Of a DNA stretch of 64,000 nucleotides, positions 49,606 through 61,782 are shown in pieces. Within the stretch, counting starts at the first letter, position 1. Every line of letters begins with the position of its first letter. A program made the translations under genes and the position numbers. The stretch is from NCBI GenBank assembly GCA_000499405.2, contig HG738137.1:27463756-27527755 (forward strand), read 5' to 3'. The notes under the pieces are model-generated. The model was not told the DNA's origin. It searched no databases and saw only the letters and a program-made list of their open reading frames with translations. This stretch comes from Onchocerca volvulus (taxonomy: Eukaryota; Nematoda; Chromadorea; Rhabditida; Onchocercidae).

Positions 49606-50685
49606 AGAAAACAGGAACAAACTAACCGAAATGACAAATATTAGGCTCAATATCAAGATTTGGAGATTGCAAGAAAGAGTGTTATCAATTGGAAGCCAAG
49701 ATATTGTTGAAAATAACGAACTTTGCTTCAAATTATAAAAATTATCGGAATCAGAATCGCATGAATAGATCATCGATCATCAATCATCTTCAACTGTTTT
49801 TCATAATATATTTAAATTTCAGAATATTTATATCGATGTTTCAATTATTGACATTATTCTCAAATAAAAATCAGTTTCGATGAGTTGTTTGAAAATATAG
49901 CATATTTTTGATTATTTCACTCAAACCACTAAGAACTTAATTAGTTTTACAATTTTATCAAAAAAGAATTATTTAATTAGAGCATGTCATGTTATCTCTC
50001 TCTTTGTTTTACGATCTCATGCTAAATTAATTTTTGGTTTATAGTATAATGATTGCATAATCTGTGTGTCCACTTGATTTCCGAAAATATGAGATCAAAC
50101 ATTGCCCAGTACAATTTGCTTACTTCCATCACTCATTGTATAATCATAACTCTCATGAAATCACATCATTTCCTGCTTTCCCAGATATTATTTCCCACTC
50201 AAAAGTTCAGTTTTAGACATAAGCAAAGTTTTCTGATTTCAAACTAACGATCTTAAGTTTCTTAGCGCTTGATTTTCAAACTCTAGATTTCTTTATTAAC
50301 AGACAATAAATTTTATTTTAAAGGCGAGATATTATAACATTCAACAGATAAATTTTAACAAACAAAATCGTCGAATCCTGAGTGTTTCTGAAAATTCAAA
50401 ATAATAACATAGCAAAATTTTGTCGACAAAATTTCGTTTAACAAAGCAAATAACAAAGCAGCAACACGAATCACAATATAAAATATCATCACAAATTAAA
50501 GTGATCGTTAAAATAACAAGGCACAACGGAATACATTAATACATTAGAGCAAGAACAATGATTTTTTTAGAAGTTTGAGAAAAATAACTTCGGAAAACTG
50601 CAGATCACTGAAAATTGAATACATAAAAATAAACAATGCTGTTGATATTTGCAATATTTAAATCAAAGACTGTAGAAAATAAAAA

Positions 50686-53600
50686 CTATAACAACTTTGA
50701 CATATAAGGACCATCCAGTTCGTATCCCATTTTCCTGAAAACAAGATATTATAACTTTTTTCCTAAAAACGAAAAAAAATTCTGAGAACGACTAACACAG
50801 CACACAAACTATCAAATTCTAATAAACCATAGCGCGAAATAAGTGATTAAAACTTCATTGATTTCTACAAAAAAGCAAAATTTTCACTTCTTGCAATTAC
50901 ATAATCAATATTTCTTATTTTACTTTTATTTTTTAAAAGTCTAAAAATTCTCAAATATCTCTATTTTTTTTTTGTCTAAAAAATTTCAAATATCTCTAAA
51001 ATATTCCAGAACAAAGATTGAGAGAACTAACCGATAATAATTCCTTGTACCTACACCAGAAATAACTACTAATTTTTTGCTATAATGTTCATTTTTGGCG
51101 ATCTTTTCCGCTTCTTCCATTAGCAGTTGTCCAAATCCTTGATGCTGGAATTTGGATGGATCTCGAGCCGATATTGGCACTACCGAACCATAGACATGCA
51201 GCTCACGAACGATCGACGCTCCACTCTGAATTCATTATCAAAAAATCTTTAGAAGGAAACTGCATCTAGCAGTTAATTTGTTAACTATCAAATAACTTTT
51301 GGTAGCTTTTAGATCAGATTAGGAAAATTAACAAAATACAGTTTTTTTTCGATTTTGGAGGGTTGAAATTCCAATCGAACCATACAGAATTACATAAAGA
51401 AATCACTGTTACTTGATTTTAATTCGGAGTCTATATATTTAAGCTCTTAGTGAAGAATAGAAAATGATACCTTCAACTCCGGCCGATGAACTTTGTCGGC
51501 ACATTTTCGTAATCTTAACAGGCCAACCAAAATATCCTGAGAAAATAGATATTTTCAATAGGAAGGAATCCGAAAATAAAAAATACTTATAAATATCGGA
51601 AAATGATCCATCTTAACTTCTGGAAGGAATAACTGATTGATTTGTCAATTTTGGAAAAAAAAAAAGAAACCTGTTCTGGATCCTCGTAAGAAAGAAACGT
51701 TTCCCATCCACCGTTAGCGACATAATCCCTACGAATTAGCTCAATTTGATAAGGACGAACTTTATTATGTATTTCCTGAAATCCTAACGTTAATTAAATA
51801 TTTCATAAACAGATTTATTTCTAATGAAAATGAAGAAAATAATGTCCATTAGGACTATTTTGCAAAAATTTTCTAATTCCGCTTTCAAAAATTAATTAAA
51901 TTTCTGGAGTAATTTGCGACAAAATATAAGTGAAAAAATACAACAGATGAATTTATCTGTCAGCAATTGAAGCATATAGAATGGTAGATTTTACTCATTT
52001 TCTAGTAAATCAGTTATCTAATTCATTAAATAAATCAAGTTTAGAAATTATTTCCAAAATATAATTTTAAGAATGAACAATTTAAATTATGATCATTATT
52101 ATCCAGGGGTATTTTAAAATTCCACCTGAATTCCAACTTCACGTGTTCTAACATCCCGACATGAAGTACCAAGCTGTTTCATGCGTGCAAGAGCATGTTC
52201 ACGAAGATTCCCATATTTCACTCCGCTTGTCACAAGTGGCATTGGTATATCACGTTGTACACGATAAACACGAGTCCAAGGAGGAACCAAAGCCAAAATA
52301 CGGGCCGTCAAATCCACCAAAATCTTCAAAAATGTCAAGTATTTGAAATTCCATTTGAGAAAAACTTTTGAAATTACTTCAATTTCAACGATACTCGTAA
52401 TCTGCAGCATGTTTATAAACTTCTCTAAAAACTAAATAGAGAATACTGTTATTATACGCAGATAATGAAGCAAAGCAGTCAAAACATACGAAATTATATC
52501 TTCATAAAGTTTTAAGCAAGACTAATAAACGTCATGTGTTATAGTATTAAATGAAATTTTTTGACATTAACCATTGTCTTTGGGTAATAAGCATTTTGTT
52601 ATGACAACAACAAAAAGAATGCAGGAATAATGACGGTTAGTCCGTCATTACTTAGGTTAAAATCTGGAATTATTGTAAGAGCAGAACCTCTGGTGGGTAA
52701 CTTTTATAACGACCCGTTCTCCATAATTCATATAAACCAGTGCCGCGAATAACCAATGTTGGATATAATTTGAGACCATCTGGCCGAAATTCTGGGTTTT
52801 CAAAAAGTTCGATGAACTGTTCCATATCTCGTTCAATTCCAACATTAGGAAGATTGGGCATCATATGTATTACCACTTTGTAACCCGTATCTTTAGCCAT
52901 TTCAAAACATTCACATACTGCTTTCACCTGAAATGATCATGAATATTTTAATCAGTTGTCGTGAAAGAGAGTTCCATTTTCTCAGTGTTTGATCTTTAAC
53001 CCAATCCATAATTTCCATAGCACAAATTTGCATTTCAAATAAATAGCAATATTTTTTCTTTTATCGATGATCAAAATCGAAATCAGCTACAATAAAATGA
53101 ATAAAAAGGAACAGATTCAGACTAATATCAAACTAAAGTCTACGTGATTCTCTGTGCTCTACCACTTTTAAGCATTTGAATTCGACAACGCAAAACAGTG
53201 TCATTTTCAAGGAAAATAATTGATTCTATTTTCCACTACAACCTTGCCGAATGTTTTTTTCGTCGCCGCATAAAAAGATACACAATTCGGCACAATCAGT
53301 TAAAAGAATGCTTCGAAATTCTTACTATCCTTACAATTTTTTGTTACCAAATTTTAAATATTTTTGGACACTTTCGACAAGTTTTCAAACGCCAATTTAA
53401 TGGAATAAATTTCGTGAATAACATAAAATAAAACAATAAAAGAAATATACAGTATGGCCTCTATTCGTATCCCTGGCGACATCTTCATATACTGACTGCA
53501 CACCTATTTCAAGCCTTGTACAACCATAGCTCAACATTTCATCCAAATGTTTCGGTAAACAATAATCAGGTCTTGTTTCGATTGTTATACCAATACATTT

Positions 53601-55787
53601 TACTCGGCTTCGTTCACTGAATTCTACTGCCTGTAGATGCAATTATATACGATTATGATAACTTCATTTAAAATGAATTATGATAACTTAATTAGCTACA
53701 AACAAACCTAAATTCAATTTTAGTTCAATTCGAAAAAGGACAAGTGAAAATGTAGTAATTTTGTCATTTACCTTCCATTTAAATGAATGCAATATCCGCT
53801 AAAAAAAATCCAAAATAAAATACGAACCTCAGATACATTGCTACTAGTATGGCCAGTCAATGCGTCGTGAAGATTTCGAATGAAATAATCCCGATAATCA
53901 TCTGGTAATGACATGAAAGTACCTCCCATTACTATGAATTCTACCTAAAAAAAAAACCATCCAATTACATTCGACATCTTATTATATTCATGATAAATAT
54001 CAGAAAAATCAAGAACTAGGAAATTTGTGAGAAAATGCAACAGGATTTAGGACTAAAATAACAGAAAAGTAATATATACAATGAATTTAGCATTTTTTCA
54101 TCCATTTTCTATATAATTATCATATTTTAATCTTAACTTCATTTATTTTACTAACCTTTAAGTCCACAAAAATTTCATTTCAATTGTAAATCATAATATT
54201 TTCCAAGTTAATAATTTATGTTTTTTTCTTTCCTTTTTTTTTTTTCATATGTTGCCAAAAATCAATAGAATTTAAATTAAAACAATGGACAAACTTTATC
54301 AACATCATGTCCAAGCTGCATAAGCTGTGTTATTCGACTTCTTGTTTGTAAAAAAGGATTATAACGAGCACGGATTGCTCGCATAGAAGTCGGTTCATAA
54401 CCCGTGTAGGACTGGGTACTGTATTCGAAGTCAGAATCTGGTCCACCAGGACAGTACACACAGATATTACCTGAATGTTGCAACTAATTAGTTACGGAAA
54501 ATTTATAAATGTATTGAAATAACTTGAATAGACTAATTTGCTTCAGGTAACTCGACTTAATGTTCCTAAAAATATAAATTAAGTACGCACATGTATCCAT
54601 CAAAATCAGTCGCATTTAGAAAAGTTCACAGAGAAGAGTAACCTGAAGATCTTTATATTTTTAGGAATAATAAGTCGATTTCGTTTTTTTTTTTTGTGAA
54701 CTTTTCTGAACATAACTGATTTTGTAAACATTTGTATGAAAGTTTTTTAATTAATGGTTCAGCTGAATTTTAATTTACACAGATGTAAAACCATTATATC
54801 ATTCTAGAAATAGCTAGTTTAAATGGCAAAAAAAAAAAAATTTAATAATTGAATGACTTCAATGTTTAGAAAATTCACTTAACAGTTAAAAATTCCTTTG
54901 AATTCTAGTGTAGTCAAATATTTAATAATCAGTAATGATTTAGCTCAGTATCTTATGTTCTACCACATTCATAAAACGATTAATTAAAGTTGGAGTGGTA
55001 AAACTGTAGAATCCAAATTTTTGAAAACTTGCCTGTAAAATTGATATGAGGACAGCGATGAGGTTTACACATGACGGCAATAATAGCAATACCACTGGCT
55101 GTTCGAATTGGCTTAGCTTTCAATTTCGGCACTAGCCAATTCTTTAAAGTATATATGAAACATCCAACAAAGTAAAGAGTAGCTTTGTCGATTATATATC
55201 AGTAACAAAAATTAAAATTCAACTATAAAAATGCATAAGATCACTGATCATCAGTCAACACAAAAAGTTTGAGGATTAACTGAAGTAACTTGGAATCAAA
55301 TTTGAAAATTTCTGGAAAGGGATCAAATAAGAGTTCCAGTAAAGAAGCTTCTATTCACACTCTTCACTAATTCTTATTTTCAATATAATCTACACTTCTG
55401 CAAATCTCTCTTACACTTTCCTAAGATTTATTTATTAGTGGTTGAAATTAAATATGACAAATTTTTGAAAATCGAGAATTCATCAAAAATGGAAGTTGAC
55501 AAATAATTTTTAGTAAGCAATTAAAATGAAAAATTCAAGCACATATATTAGTAGTTTTCAAATTCGATAAGTTACAAAGATCCAATGCATACCCTATGTT
55601 CCGTAGGTACTGCAGCGATGATATCAACTAGTTTCGGCTGATGACTTAGTGCATAATTTGATGAGATCTTGCTCTTAAGACGATTCAAATCGACGTCTTT
55701 TCCCTCTCGATGGGCTTTGATTAAATGAGCAATGATCTCATTTACTGCTTTGGCATTCTCTTCTCGAGAAATATCTTCTGTAGTCAT
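50686..55787 (-). CDS. elp3: Elongator complex protein 3 (tRNA wobble-uridine carboxymethylating enzyme)
   Basis: Eleven minus-strand exons: 55593-55787, 55033-55141, 54295-54470, 53828-53944, 53451-53630, 52688-52927, 52126-52323, 51671-51775, 51471-51536, 51032-51225 and 50686-50734; 542 residues, close to the family's ~547. ELP3 is the catalytic subunit of Elongator, which starts mcm5/ncm5 modification of wobble uridine in tRNA. The radical-SAM iron-sulfur motif is intact: [19 protein letters not shown], Cys 95, 105 and 108. Further hallmarks are [57 protein letters not shown] and REVGIQ. The C-terminal acetyltransferase domain keeps the acetyl-CoA loop QHQGFG (about 489-494) and [14 protein letters not shown]. 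The ATG sits one base after a CAG acceptor, fitting trans-splicing. Intron 2 is GC-AG; several donors are weak (GTTTGT, GTTCTG, GTTCGT). Very similar to animal ELP3. Confidence 0.97.
54471..55032 (-). other. GC-AG intron 2 of elp3
   Basis: The donor is TTTACAG|GCAAGT and the acceptor ACATTCAG. Joining gives the invariant NFTGNICVYC in phase 1, so the GC donor is required by protein conservation. Confidence 0.9.
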
Positions 55788-55797
55788 TCTGGATTAC
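55788..55797 (-). promoter_or_regulatory. Likely trans-splice acceptor of elp3
   Basis: The minus strand reads GGTAATCCAG|A directly before the ATG. A 3' splice site one base from the start codon with no upstream exon in frame is the usual sign of spliced-leader addition in nematodes. The gap to the upstream tut1 stop is 526 bp. Confidence 0.5.
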
Positions 55798-56313
55798 CAA
55801 AAATTTCAGTTCAATTACTTCCTGAAGTTTAATACATCATAATTCCACAACTAATAGAAAGTTTACAAAAAAATAAGTACCGTGCAACACAACCCAACAA
55901 AAAATATCCTAAAATTACTTTGGTATGAAAACTTATAAAGAAACGTAAGGAAGTTTCAGAAATCGAGATATTCTAGAAAATCTGCTATTTAATTAGCACA
56001 ATATGTAATATGCACGAAATAAGTAATTTACCGGAAAATTTATTAAAACATAAAACTTTTAAAAAGATTATTTACAAAAGTGGTCTTTATAGCACCGAAA
56101 GCATTAGTGTGACAAGCATTATATACAGAGATCTATAGAGATAACTCATAACCTCCTCAGCACTAGTATTTTCGAAAATAACAAGATGTATGAATTTTAT
56201 CACGCAAGTTTTCTCTCAAGTTCAAATCCCAAAAATCCATTACGAAAAAGTACATGTTGAAATGGTAAGAAAGGCATAGCAGAGTAAGACACGAGGAAAC
56301 TAAAAAAAGCAAA

Positions 56314-59300
56314 CTATTCCATGGGTACATCATAAGAAGATGGCAAAAGTTTGCTGAGGTGAGCCGGAATGAAATGCTGTAAGAAATGAATGAGACTATT
56401 AAATTCCATCCGTGATCCATTTATTAAAATGAATTCAAGAGAGCATTCCGCAGCTTTCTGTTTCACATATGTTTTAAAACAAAGTGATGTTCCCTCACTG
56501 GTTTGACTGATTTGCTGGGTAACCTGAAAAATTGTTAACTACAAAACAACTATTATAAGATTTCAAATACGAAAAAAAAATTATCTTGTGTTAAGAAGGC
56601 CATAGATTAGAAGAAATTGCCAATAAGAAAGTATTAGACATGCAGTCATCTTTCGGTATATCAAGAGTATGCGGTGATGTTCGAGCAACAAATGAGATGA
56701 AAATTAATGTACTGAGCATTGAAATACTGAAATGCCAACAGAAACAACTTACCGCTTCCTCTAGAGCTATTGAATCATTTGAGAGTGCGGAACATTCCCG
56801 CATTATTTGACGTCGTTTTAGTCTTCGACCCTCCCAAGTACGTCGTTTAGCTATGTAGGCACGACACAATTCATTGGAAGTATCGTCGAACCGTGGTCGC
56901 TTTTGGAATGGTTCCACAGCTGGAGAGAAAATTAAAATATTGACGAATATGTAATTTACAGCGTCCATGCACTGGTCTGCTTGGCAAACTCCAACATGGA
57001 TTTGCGGCGTATCATCTGCAAGCAATCATATTTAGCTTCAAATATTGAGGATATTAAGTGTCCAATTTGTTCAAATAAATTTTTCTTATCGAAAATAGTT
57101 CATACAGAACATAGCAGTTAAATTGTCAGATAATTATATTAAAAATTACAATTTGCTAAAATTTTACAACTGAATCTACAAATATTTTGCTTCAGTCAGT
57201 GAGATTAAAAATATAATGATACGGATTAGAAATCATTCAGTTACTGGATGAATTAAAATGAACATATTAAATACAAGCGATGAGATCAGATAAATCATTA
57301 TAATTTGATGAAGAGCCTTCCTTAATAATATGAAAAATACCTTCCAGCTTTACCAACCAATTATAGAATAAAAAGGTAAAAAGAAAAACTAAACCTGAAG
57401 AAGATTTCGTTCCAGCATCAGTACTACATGATTCGTGCAATACAGCTAAGAATGAGTCCGGTATTGTTTTCATACGCGACAGTGCAAACATCATTTGATG
57501 ACGCATTGCAGCGATATATTTCTCAGAAACCAACATGGAAACATTATGCGACCATTCTAGTGGATCCTGCCACAATTCATGGACAAATTATTTCGAATCT
57601 AACATGTCAAATTTTTTGTGAAAATCTCGCATTTCATTTTTTATTTAGTTATGCATATGTTCACAGGATTGCATGTATTTCAAACTTTCTAGATAGGTTA
57701 AGAAAAGTTCTTGCCTGTATATTTAAATGTGCAAGTTTGAAAACGCTCTGAACGCTGCTATCTGGATACAGTTGTTGGAACTGATCGAATGAAACAATAT
57801 TACCTAGACAGGGACATAGTATGGTTTCTTTCAATTTCAATTGAACGAACCAAATAAAGAAATCCTGTAAAAGAATCACTGATACTGATTTATAACTTTA
57901 ACATACTAATATACAAAAATTGTCAAATTTTTCGTACTATTTTGTAACAATTAATTTTTAAGGAAAGTATTTCGAAAAACCAATATTAATAAATATAAAC
58001 AGTGATAACCTTAAATAATCTGTTAAGTGTTAGACTGGATAAATCTACATGATCAACAGTAAAATCAATCCTCCATCCATTTACAATCACTTCCTTCTGA
58101 GCACGTTTAAGAGGAGGGATATAATTGTATAGTTGCAGATATATTATGCACAATAGGTTCAATATGTAGGCATTGAAATGTGATCGCTATAAAAAAGTTT
58201 TATTTTACTGATAAATATTTATTATACAGTGCCCGTACAAGAAAAAACTTCTCATCCGTAGAATGGAATATCCTCTAAAGAAAGGAAAACAAAAATAAGG
58301 ATTTTCGTTTCAAATTATTTTTTTTTATATTAATGCCAATTTTGAATTAATTTGCATTTGCAAAATTTAAGCTGTAATAAAAAGCATATTAACGTTTTTA
58401 AAAAGTCCGTCAAAAAGACAAGGCATTACTTCAAAAAACGTAAATAAATGAGACATAGTAGTCTTAATAAAGAGAAATAGACAAATAAAAAAGATTTGTA
58501 AGTAAGAAACCAATTTAACAGGATCTGAAACATACCTGTCTTTCATCAACTTTCAACAGTTCATTTTTATGAGCCCAAAATCTGAAGGACACAAGAAATT
58601 TCCGAATAATTTGTGAGGAATCACAGCATACGATATTTCTAAGCCAATTGGATTTTGCGTAGCCAAGATAATTATCTACAGATAAGTCCACGGTATGTTT
58701 CCTGAAGATGACGTATTTATTTTGGAGATAAAGTTTTGAAATATTCACCGAACAATTGCATATTTTTTTAAAACCAGTAAATGGAAAAATTATATTTTAA
58801 TCATACTCAAATATCGAAACTGATGATATTTACTACATGCTCAAAAATCTGATGATTCTATGACATACCGATTAACAGTAAGTCGCACAAGCGGACAACG
58901 GGCATCCAGGATTGGATACTGACCGCTGACAGGTGCTGTAGCACGCTTTCGTATGTCGTTCATTATTTTATTTAGCAGACGAACACGATCTTAAAACTTG
59001 TCAACTAATCAACTGAATAAAGTCAAACTGTAACTGAGTTAAATTTTAGAAAATGAAAAATTATTACAATCATTAAAACAGATTTTCCGACTTCACAATA
59101 AAATTATGATAAATATCGTCAAAGCATTTAGAACTCTTTCTTACTTGATAAAAGAAAAATGTTAATATTACAACATGAGTAACAATAGTTTTCATTTAGT
59201 TTTTGGTATTTCCAGAATCTGAATAATGGGAAAGTATATTATAACTAACCGGCCTCAGTAAGTCTAGCATATTCTTCAGCACAAACTTTGCGTCCTCTTA

Positions 59301-60890
59301 ATGCAGCGATATCACATGTCAACAATACAAATTTATTCCTCGCTAAATCTCCTGCAGGATGCGCTTCCGTAAGTGGAATGTTGAAAAATAAACTTGCATC
59401 CTGAAAAATTTGATTTCCAAATTATGTCGTTGTAAATTACTGGACATCTCTAATTATTTCAGTTATTTTCCATAGAAAAGTAAACTGCTAGATTTTCAAA
59501 TGTTTTTTACAAACAAATTTGTAGGAAATCTAAAAAAAAAAAAAGTCATTGCCATTGACCAATAATTTTTCGAAGTGAATATGGAACATACAATATCAGA
59601 ACCCTTCGTACCAAGAGATGTTGATGAAGAGCCAAAAATCTCGACATGAATATCTGACGAAAAGTAATTGTGAAGTGCTGCTGTAAGCATTTGAGTACAG
59701 TTAATTCGTTCAGCAATCTAAAAAACTTTCCAAGGATTTGATTTGCTTAATTAAATACAAATGAAAGTATTTAACCAAAACATGCGTAATGAAAAAATTA
59801 TGTTTATATTCCATATTTTGGTTTTAATCTCGATATTCAAGCTTTAGGTCAATGTGGTCAGAAAATATTCCATAAATTCAAATAGTGTTATATATATTTA
59901 AAATTCAAGATTAAACTTTATGATTATACCTCAGCATCGTTGAGACAATACAGTTCTAACAAAATATCCACTTGTTCAATAAATGTTGCTGATCCATTTA
60001 TTTTACTAATAAGTTTATCAATATCGATTACACATATCCTTGACTTTGATTCATACTGATCGAAATTTACTTTGCGTGCTCGCACCAGTACGACTTGCTG
60101 AATAATTTCAATAATAATTTATAAGAAGCAAAAAATATATCAAAACAAAAAAGAGCTATATATATAAAGTTACAAGCAATCCAGGACAAAATAAGTAGGA
60201 CGATTTTTGTAAAAATTTACTTAGATCATCTAAGCTTCCAAAATAGTTCTCTAAATGCCGCTAATATCTGACTATAGTTAACGATACTTAAAAGAAAAAC
60301 CAAACAAGAAATATCGCAGTAAAACTCACGTGGCCAATGCGAACTTTATCTTCAAAAATAGCTTTCTGGGCCGAAAATTCTTGATCAAATTCGACGATTG
60401 CATATTTGCCTTTCGTAATATCTAAATGGACTTTTTCTACCTTTCCAAAACAACTGAGAGCCTCTGAAATCTGCAAAGAATTCCAATTAACCCAGAAAAA
60501 CAATTTTAAAATCAAATCTGAGTAAATTGTGTCTTAGAATGATGTTTACCAGTTCATTTTTAAAAAAAAAAGTTTCAAACTTGAAAGACGAGTTGCTTTT
60601 GCAAACGACGATTAAACAAGCAAACGAGCATACAAGTTCGAAGGGTCTTGAAAATTTCTGTGAATACCATAAAAACAATTTTAACAAAAACAGTTAAATA
60701 AAACCTCGCTTTCAGTGACGGTGATTTCGGGATCTAATCCAGAAATAAATACTGATCGGGCGGCTAGAGCCAGCAATGTATCACGCTCCGTAACCTTTTT
60801 CAGGTGACGTTTGCCACTATTGTGCATATCTAGTAGCGCTTCCGATGATAAATGAACTTTACACAAATCACACCAATACACCCCCGACAT
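56314..60890 (-). CDS. TUT1/Star-PAP-like terminal nucleotidyltransferase (C2H2 finger, RRM, catalytic core)
   Basis: Twelve minus-strand exons: 60705-60890, 60330-60470, 59930-60097, 59592-59717, 59250-59400, 58869-58989, 58536-58701, 58010-58186, 57715-57864, 57395-57566, 56753-57015 and 56314-56523; 676 residues. Family members add uridines or adenosines to RNA 3' ends; TUT1 modifies U6 snRNA. A C2H2 finger (WCDLCKVHL, Cys 7 and 10, His 23 and 29) is followed by an RRM (SVFISGLDPEI, then KGKYAIVEF). The core has FGSSSTSLGTKGSDIDASLF with Asp 206 and 208, and a third acidic site VDLSVDN near 303. The PAP-associated part includes PPLKRAQKE and HLNIQDPLEWSHNV. Finger, RRM, then catalytic core is specific to TUT1. 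It is shorter than human TUT1 (874). The last two exons are divergent. Intron 9 is GC-AG. Confidence 0.88.
57567..57714 (-). other. GC-AG intron 9 of the TUT1-like gene
   Basis: The donor is ATACAG|GCAAGA and the acceptor TGTGGCAG. Splicing joins LNIQ to DPLEWSHNV in phase 0, matching the conserved N-x-QDPfe.shNv segment of the family. Without splicing, the frame runs into a stop after a nonconserved tail. Confidence 0.85.
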
Positions 60891-60900
60891 TTCTGAAACA
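60891..60900 (-). promoter_or_regulatory. Likely trans-splice acceptor of the TUT1-like gene
   Basis: The minus strand reads ATGTTTCAG|AAATG, a consensus nematode TTTCAG acceptor two bases before the start codon, with no upstream coding exon. This fits spliced-leader addition. Confidence 0.6.
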
Positions 60901-61782
60901 TTTCTATTCTTGATTTTGAAAAAAAAGAAAAAAAAAACGCTTAAAACAGTGAATCCAAACTATTTGACCATTTCTTATATCTTTTCTACTGGATTTAAAC
61001 AGTAGTCGATTCAAGTGGTTTGAGTTTCAAATGGTAAAGTTCAATTTTTCTAAGTCTTCCCAATAATTAAATGTGTCCCACCAATCCTTTAAATAATTTA
61101 TAATTTCCAGATAAAATGAATGACACTCAAATTCACAACTATAATTTACAAACTGATAAGAAAAACAAATCAAAAGCTTGAACTACGACAAAACTTTACT
61201 TTTATACTATAATTAGAATGAAACAAAGGAAGAAATATTTGCTTGATGAAATGTAAACAAATGATAACACCGAGAATACTGCGTAAAATTTTTCATACTG
61301 AAAATTAGCAAAATTAATGCTAATGAAGTAATAGTACCAGTTAACCTCAACTTGTCTACAAATCAGCTACGATACAAACTAGCTAGGAACAAATAAAAAA
61401 AGAACAAATAAGAAGGAAAAAGTAAGAACTAAGCAATACTTCCATTAAAGTTTTGAAATCCTAGCATTCTAGCTTAACTGTAATTCATATGTCATATATG
61501 TTAATGGAGAATGGTTAACTACACCAAGAAATGGATAACTTGTCGTCATTAAGTTTGGTGGGATCAGCATAGAAAACTAACAGAATAATAGAATATCATT
61601 AATACAGCCATATTTATTGTGAACTCAACTCCAAAGAAGAATGGTCATTTTGCTGTTCAAAAGATCAGCAAGCAAATAGCGGCTTTTATATAAATTTTCA
61701 GAAACAGTTATGAATGTTGAAAAACATCTGTAGATCATGATTTACATAGCATACATATTTTTAGATATTCTCATAGACTATC

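Larger units (their letters stand above)
47794..50685. other. Intergenic region between convergent bublin-like and ELP3 genes
   Basis: No gene was found. It holds possible poly(A) signals of the bublin-like gene (AATAAATAAATAAATAA around 47951), a strong inverted repeat (48987-49086) and a short degenerate tandem repeat (49515-49605). The open frames at 49358-50526 have no support. Confidence 0.55.

Noticed and set aside
56931..56970. Possible 40-bp intron (GTAAAT..TCTCCAG) in the TUT1-like exon 11
   Set aside because: Removing 40 bp breaks the frame that is open on both sides, and the alternative upstream frame meets a stop. Kept as coding.
57428..57751. Plus-strand open frame of 107 codons
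   Set aside because: It is antisense to TUT1-like exons 9 and 10.
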